A stretch of DNA of 9,177 nucleotides, taken from NCBI GenBank assembly GCA_030706105.1, contig JAUZPC010000090.1, positions 1 through 9,177 of the forward strand. The letters run 5' to 3'. The notes beneath the pieces are model-generated. The model was not told where the DNA came from and did no database searches. It saw nothing but the letters and a program-made list of their open reading frames with translations. Below, in pieces: positions 5,149-9,177 of this stretch; the first letter of the stretch is position 1, and each line of letters starts with the position of its first letter. The translations under genes were made by a program, and so were the position numbers. The stretch is from Bacteroidota bacterium (lineage in GTDB: Bacteria; Bacteroidota; Ignavibacteria; Ignavibacteriales; Ignavibacteriaceae).

Positions 5149-6522
5149 TTATAAAATTTCAAGACTTTTTTTCAAAAGACTAATTGCCGCCTGTGGATAT
5201 TTTTTTGATAGTACTCCTAAAGAAGCCATAATATAGTGGTTATCAATTAAGATATTAGTATCATTTTTAGGGAACAGCTCTTCACCTTTGCCATGATTTC
5301 CAATTAATTTTAAAATATCAATCCGTTTTGGGAGTCTGGTCAGCGCACCACCTGTACCTATAATAAATTTTACATTAGTAAGGTCCTTGCCTTCGGCGAT
5401 GGATTTTTTCCCCGGCATTGAGTAAATGTATCGTAATTTTCCGGCATGTCTTTCAAGAGCAGTCAATACTGCTTCTTTGGTTAACCGTTCAATAAATTCT
5501 TTTTCCCTGCCGGAAACCGGAATTGGTTTTGCATTGGCGATCAATTCAGCAGCATCCGGAAACTCTTTTATCAATTCCTGCATGCCAATTTTTTCAACAA
5601 TATGCTTCAAATTAATATAAACGCCCAAATCGCCTTCAACAGTGCGCTTTGCGGCCGGTTCAGGACTTATCAGTATTCTGCTTATTTCTTCTGAATCAAC
5701 AGTTACTGAATGTACATCGGTAGTAGCTCCGCCGACATCAAATACTAATAAATCACCAATTTCTTCTTTAAGCAAAATAGCTGCTTCCATTACTGCCCCG
5801 GGTGTTGGCAGAATTGGCCCGGTTACCATGTCATGTACGTGAGACATTCCGGGAGCATGAATAATATGCTCTTCAAACACCTGCTGAATGATTCTGCGGG
5901 CAGGCTCAACATTTAGCGTGTCCACTTTGGGATAAACATTATCTACAACATATAGTTTTACAGAGTACTCTTTTGCTAAATCGCTTATCTCTTCAACATT
6001 TTCTGTATTACCTGCATAAATAATGGGAACATTAAGAGAAAGGGAAGCGATTTTTTCAAAATTATGAAGTGCGGTTTCACGTTCACCGTAATCAACTCCG
6101 CCGGCAATGAGGATTATATTTGGATTTAGAGCTTTTACTTTTTGGAGATCGCTTTTGCGCATTTTTCCGGCAGTGACTAATTTTACAATTGCCCCTGCGC
6201 CTAGTGCTGCTTCCTTGGCTGCCCTGACTGTCATGTCATAAACCAAACCATGCACAGACATCCTAAGACCTCCGGCTGCACTGCTTGTGGCAAACATTTC
6301 ATCCCAGGTAATTTCTGAGACATCAAGCTTTCGTTTAAGATCTTCAACAGCCCCTTTTAATCCAATGATAACATTGCCCTGAAGAACAGTAGTAGCAGAC
6401 TGTCCCTGCCCAATAAATAAAGGATAAGGGGATCCGCTTTCTGCTGATCCCCCCACATTTTGAAATGCATTAACAACTGTTGTAGTGCTGCCGATTTCGG
6501 CAACTAATACATCAATGTGCAT
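5149..6522 (-). CDS. MutL/GlmL-family actin-like ATPase, probable aminomutase reactivase
   Basis: The 457-residue protein belongs to the GlmL/MutL family found beside B12-dependent aminomutases, which is unrelated to mismatch-repair MutL. It has the actin/Hsp70-type nucleotide fold: phosphate-1 loop VAEIGSTTTVVNAF (7-20), phosphate-2 motif LLVFDVGGATTDVHSV (258-273) and adenosine motif IIGTGGALTRLP (387-398). The family is thought to keep its partner mutase active, by analogy with EutA and diol dehydratase reactivases. For this protein, ATP-driven exchange of damaged cobalamin in OraE/OraS is inferred from context. Its ATG at 6522 lies inside the end of oraE (11-base overlap), so the two are translationally coupled and probably made in related amounts. 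Databases often call such genes 'DNA mismatch repair protein MutL' by name confusion. It is cytoplasmic, with no membrane segments. Confidence 0.92.
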   Translation of the reverse strand: MHIDVLVAEIGSTTTVVNAFQNVGGSAESGSPYPLFIGQGQSATTVLQGNVIIGLKGAVEDLKRKLDVSEITWDEMFATSSAAGGLRMSVHGLVYDMTVRAAKEAALGAGAIVKLVTAGKMRKSDLQKVKALNPNIILIAGGVDYGERETALHNFEKIASLSLNVPIIYAGNTENVEEISDLAKEYSVKLYVVDNVYPKVDTLNVEPARRIIQQVFEEHIIHAPGMSHVHDMVTGPILPTPGAVMEAAILLKEEIGDLLVFDVGGATTDVHSVTVDSEEISRILISPEPAAKRTVEGDLGVYINLKHIVEKIGMQELIKEFPDAAELIANAKPIPVSGREKEFIERLTKEAVLTALERHAGKLRYIYSMPGKKSIAEGKDLTNVKFIIGTGGALTRLPKRIDILKLIGNHGKGEELFPKNDTNILIDNHYIMASLGVLSKKYPQAAISLLKKSLEIL

Positions 6523-8713
6523 CCATTAACTCTTTTCTTCTTTTTACTAAAAAGCTTGCTGCATCGTTGCCATGGCTGCCCCGGCCAAATCCTGCATCCA
6601 TGCCTGCTTCAACAGCTATTTCATTAGTAACCTGTGTACCGCCGCAGCAAAGTATAATTCTGTCTCTAATACCTTTTTCAATACAAAGCTCATTAAGCTT
6701 TTTCATATTTTTTATATGAACATCATCATGAGTAATAATTGTACTTGCAAGAATTGCATCTGCGTTGGTTTCTATGGCAGCATCCACTAATTTTTCAATC
6801 GGACACGACGTTCCAAGGTATAAATATTTAATGCCGTATCTTTCAATGCCGCCATGTTTAATATCAAGTGTTTCTTTTAGTCCTACTGAATGTTCGTCCT
6901 GCCCAACAGTGGCAGCAACAACAAACATTGGTTTTTCATTGATAGCTTCCCTAATCTCTTCATCTGACAAAACAGAAATTTTTTCAGGAATAACCAGCTC
7001 ATCAATGTTTATATCAAATTTTACTTTGCCTTTAATTTCCACTACAGTACCTTCAGAAGGGTGTAGGCATTGTTTGTGAACTACGGTAACATCTTCAAGG
7101 CCCATTTTCTCTCCGCATTTGATGGCGGCGAATTCAGCAGTCCTCTCATCGCATGGCAGAAAAATTGTAGTACATACAACTCCATCGGCTTTCCATTCAA
7201 CTTCCGGCTTAAGTAGCTTTGAGTCGCTATATTTCTCTACATCCTTTAATCTTGTATTTACGTTATCAGTTTCGTCCAATTCATCAATATATTGGATTTT
7301 TGAGCGGTCTTCAAAAGTGTCTCCGCCAATTGCATCACTTGCTTTGGCAAATTCTTTTGGGACATTATTGTAGCCGTAATGCACAGAGACCGGGGCAAAA
7401 TATTCAGGTGCGCGTTCAAACACCCAGCCGTATCCTATTCCGCCTTCAATTTGGCGCGGAATTCCATCACCGTTACGTTCAGGGTAATAGCCGCTGTCAA
7501 TAAAAAAACCATCCTGAACAGCATTAAAATATCCGCCGGTTTCCAGCATCTCTTCCATAAACAAGACTGCACGTTCTTTCAATTCACGGGCATCTTTCCC
7601 AAGCGGGCCGTCTAAGTCTATTTTAACCATTTCCCTTAAACCATCCATACCGTCAAGTGCCTGCTTTGCAGTGCTGATTGCAGCAATGTTATTATAATGC
7701 CAGGGAACGTTTCTGCCTTCATCCGGGGTAATTGTAGATTGAATATCCGCACTTGTTAAACGGCTTATCATTAAATTTAATGTATGGGATACGGTTGCTT
7801 CACGCATATCCGATTCCATATATTTAGTGTTCTGCTGTGCTCTCATTTTATATTCTGAGAAAAAATCTCTTAAAGCAACAGCATAAGGTAAATCCAGCCG
7901 CATACAAGGGGCAGGAGGTGCGGTAGGCGGAACGGTTGAGAGGGCAATGTTCTCAGGTTTTATTCCGACTTTTTTTGAGAACATGCAGTTGATTGCATGC
8001 TGTACCATAAGTTCAGGTCTTACCTTCCATGCTTTCATGGCCGTAGCGTTTGCATTATGGGCCCCGTCAATTTGAAGCATTTCTGCCCAGGCCATAATTT
8101 TTTTTGCTTCGCAAGCATCGGCAAAGCTTCTTACCATGTTGATGTTTCTGTAAAGAACGTTATACTGCGGATCCTGATGGGCTCCGTTTATGCCTTCTTC
8201 GGCAAACATGACAGCTATATCCGGGCCTGCTACACCTGAAATATATGAGTGGAAATTAATAGGCCGTCCTACTTCATCTTCAATCATATCAAGAGCTTTA
8301 CGGCTGGCGCGTACTTGCTTTCTTGTAACGGCAATACCGCCTATACCCTGTGTCGTACCTTCCAGAAGTGAATCAATGTGTGACTGCCCGGCAGTCCTTA
8401 TGACCATAATATGGTCTGCACCGTGCCATGCAGCCATCCTCATTCTGCGGATATCATCTTCAAATCTGCCTGATGCAATTTCTGTGGTTATAACACAATC
8501 CGGTTGCGGATCTATATAACCCATTCCCCGTGAGCCGGGTAAAGGGATGTAACTCTTCAAAGCTTCGGATGTCTCATGATATTCAAAGTCACCGATAACT
8601 CTTTTTTCATTACGACCTTCCCGCCAGTGCCATCCTCTTCTGCGCGGTTCATAATTCTCAAGGTCGTTTAATAATTCATTTAAATCTAATTTTTTATTAA
8701 TATCTAAAGCCAT
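6512..8713 (-). CDS. oraE: D-ornithine 4,5-aminomutase, large (B12 and PLP binding) subunit
   Basis: The 733-residue length is close to Clostridium sticklandii OraE. The enzyme moves the terminal amino group of D-ornithine to C4, giving 2,4-diaminopentanoate, using adenosylcobalamin and PLP. The N-terminal TIM-barrel part holds the substrate and PLP pocket; E78, Y184, H219 and R291 look equivalent to described active-site residues. The C-terminal Rossmann domain has the base-off cobalamin motif D606-E-H608-S-V-G611 and the PLP lysine K619 in IKHGG. The H608-to-K619 spacing of 11 equals that of C. sticklandii H618 and K629, as recalled from the literature. Further B12-domain marks are LGTSCP (633-638) and CCGGTQV (689-695). 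The ATG has a good GGAGA upstream. It lies 46 bases after oraS and overlaps the MutL-like gene by 11. All key residues are present, so it should be functional. Confidence 0.97.
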   Translation of the reverse strand: MALDINKKLDLNELLNDLENYEPRRRGWHWREGRNEKRVIGDFEYHETSEALKSYIPLPGSRGMGYIDPQPDCVITTEIASGRFEDDIRRMRMAAWHGADHIMVIRTAGQSHIDSLLEGTTQGIGGIAVTRKQVRASRKALDMIEDEVGRPINFHSYISGVAGPDIAVMFAEEGINGAHQDPQYNVLYRNINMVRSFADACEAKKIMAWAEMLQIDGAHNANATAMKAWKVRPELMVQHAINCMFSKKVGIKPENIALSTVPPTAPPAPCMRLDLPYAVALRDFFSEYKMRAQQNTKYMESDMREATVSHTLNLMISRLTSADIQSTITPDEGRNVPWHYNNIAAISTAKQALDGMDGLREMVKIDLDGPLGKDARELKERAVLFMEEMLETGGYFNAVQDGFFIDSGYYPERNGDGIPRQIEGGIGYGWVFERAPEYFAPVSVHYGYNNVPKEFAKASDAIGGDTFEDRSKIQYIDELDETDNVNTRLKDVEKYSDSKLLKPEVEWKADGVVCTTIFLPCDERTAEFAAIKCGEKMGLEDVTVVHKQCLHPSEGTVVEIKGKVKFDINIDELVIPEKISVLSDEEIREAINEKPMFVVAATVGQDEHSVGLKETLDIKHGGIERYGIKYLYLGTSCPIEKLVDAAIETNADAILASTIITHDDVHIKNMKKLNELCIEKGIRDRIILCCGGTQVTNEIAVEAGMDAGFGRGSHGNDAASFLVKRRKELMDAH

Positions 8714-8759
8714 TGTTAATTCTCCGGAAAAATAATTCGTTTCATATCCGATGTTTTAT

Positions 8760-9110
8760 TTAGAATAATTGTGAGACTTCGTCCCAATGTTTGCCTTCGG
8801 CCAGAGCCATACCTGCTTCTCTAATAGAAACATTAAGCTTTTTTGAAAGTCTCCATACAACATTTCCGGCTCCATATTTCATGAGGCCCTTGTTAATAAC
8901 ACCTTCAACAATCGGCTTAACTTCAAGGCTGGAAAAGCCCATTCTTAATAAAACACTCCGTTCAATTGCCGGCGTAGTATTTTTATAACCAAGCTCAAGT
9001 AGCGGATCAACTATCTTTTCTGCCAATTGCCAGAATCTTTCTTTTAATTGTTCATCCGTCAAATTAGCAAGATGTTGCCTACGTGTCTCGAAATCATCTG
9101 CACGTTTCAT
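8760..9110 (-). CDS. oraS: D-ornithine 4,5-aminomutase, small subunit
   Basis: The 116-residue protein is close to the roughly 121 residues of clostridial OraS. It has the expected features: RADDFETRRQHLANLTDEQL (3-22), then FWQLAEKIVDPLLELGYKNT (26-45), PAIERSVLLRMGFSSLE (47-63) and AGNVVWRLSK (81-90). OraS is a mostly helical partner that packs against OraE; the two form the active heterotetramer in the cytoplasm. OraS carries no catalytic cofactor of its own. The ATG at 9110 has TAGGAA upstream at a workable distance. The same frame stays open to the right edge without another ATG. It is the first complete gene of the visible ornithine operon, 46 bases before oraE; that gap holds only the oraE ribosome binding site. 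Confidence 0.95.
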   Translation of the reverse strand: MKRADDFETRRQHLANLTDEQLKERFWQLAEKIVDPLLELGYKNTTPAIERSVLLRMGFSSLEVKPIVEGVINKGLMKYGAGNVVWRLSKKLNVSIREAGMALAEGKHWDEVSQLF

Positions 9111-9139
9111 TATTTTTATTCCTAATAATATATTTTTAT

Positions 9140-9177
9140 TTAATTTTCTGTTCCATTGAATATTGAGACCGCTAAAA
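9140..9177 (-). CDS. Possible C-terminal tail of an upstream gene (unidentified)
   Basis: On the minus strand a frame enters from the right edge, encodes LAVSIFNGTEN and stops with TAA at 9140-9142, 29 bases before the oraS start. The spacing fits an upstream operon gene. In known ornithine clusters OrtB, the thiolase PLP subunit, or a neighbouring pathway enzyme often precedes oraS. Eleven residues are too few to identify the product, and the frame could be chance. Confidence 0.3.
   Translation of the reverse strand, partial: LAVSIFNGTEN

Noticed and set aside
5149..6522. DNA mismatch repair MutL
   Set aside because: The protein has actin/Hsp70-type phosphate and adenosine motifs and none of the GHKL ATPase motifs of repair MutL. 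The shared name is a historical coincidence.
6572..8519. Several plus-strand open frames opposite oraE
   Set aside because: All are antisense to a full-length, well-matched OraE with intact catalytic motifs and show no family features of their own.
9111..9177. Cobalamin riboswitch upstream of oraS
   Set aside because: Only 67 AT-rich bases are visible, with no B12-box-like sequence. If one exists it would be upstream of the operon's first gene, outside the window.

Overview
The window is AT-rich and densely coded, with 11 genes, one of them cut by an edge, plus a possible 12th gene end at the right edge. No RNA genes, insertion sequences or CRISPR arrays were seen. The proteins suggest an anaerobic or fermentative bacterium of the Bacteroidota/Ignavibacteriota (FCB) type. 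The best clues are the NagX/DUF5009-like membrane acyltransferase, whose N-terminus has the form common in that group, and the small DUF6132/DUF2892/DUF302/thioredoxin cassette. This placement is an inference, because no marker gene is present.

Left block (1..1345, minus strand): five closely packed genes read rhodanese -> DUF6132 membrane protein -> DUF2892 membrane protein -> DUF302 protein -> thioredoxin, with the last cut by the left edge. The genes overlap or lie 4-13 bases apart, so they form one operon. Every product carries one or more cysteines in a conserved-looking motif. A persulfide, thiol or redox relay at the inner membrane is a reasonable hypothesis.

Divergent intergenic region (1346..1623): 278 bases of very AT-rich DNA. 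It holds a perfect 7-3-7 palindrome, a 15-base exact direct repeat with one copy near each end, and a sigma70-like promoter candidate for the plus-strand genes.

Middle block (1624..4006, plus strand): a Cys/Met-metabolism PLP enzyme, probably a methionine gamma-lyase-type C-S lyase, followed after 10 bases by a polytopic NagX/DUF5009-type acyltransferase. A 14-bp hairpin with A and T tracts (4016..4047) ends this transcript and also the convergent one from the right.

Right block (4058..9177, minus strand): the D-ornithine aminomutase part of the oxidative ornithine fermentation pathway. It is transcribed oraS (small subunit) -> oraE (large B12/PLP subunit) -> a MutL/GlmL-family actin-like ATPase, likely a reactivation chaperone -> orr (ornithine racemase). 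Together these convert L-ornithine to D-ornithine and then to 2,4-diaminopentanoate. The later enzymes (Ord, OrtA, OrtB) are not in the window. A short open frame ending just upstream of oraS may be the tail of one of them. With the C-S lyase, the window points to amino acid fermentation, with the left operon perhaps handling reduced sulfur.
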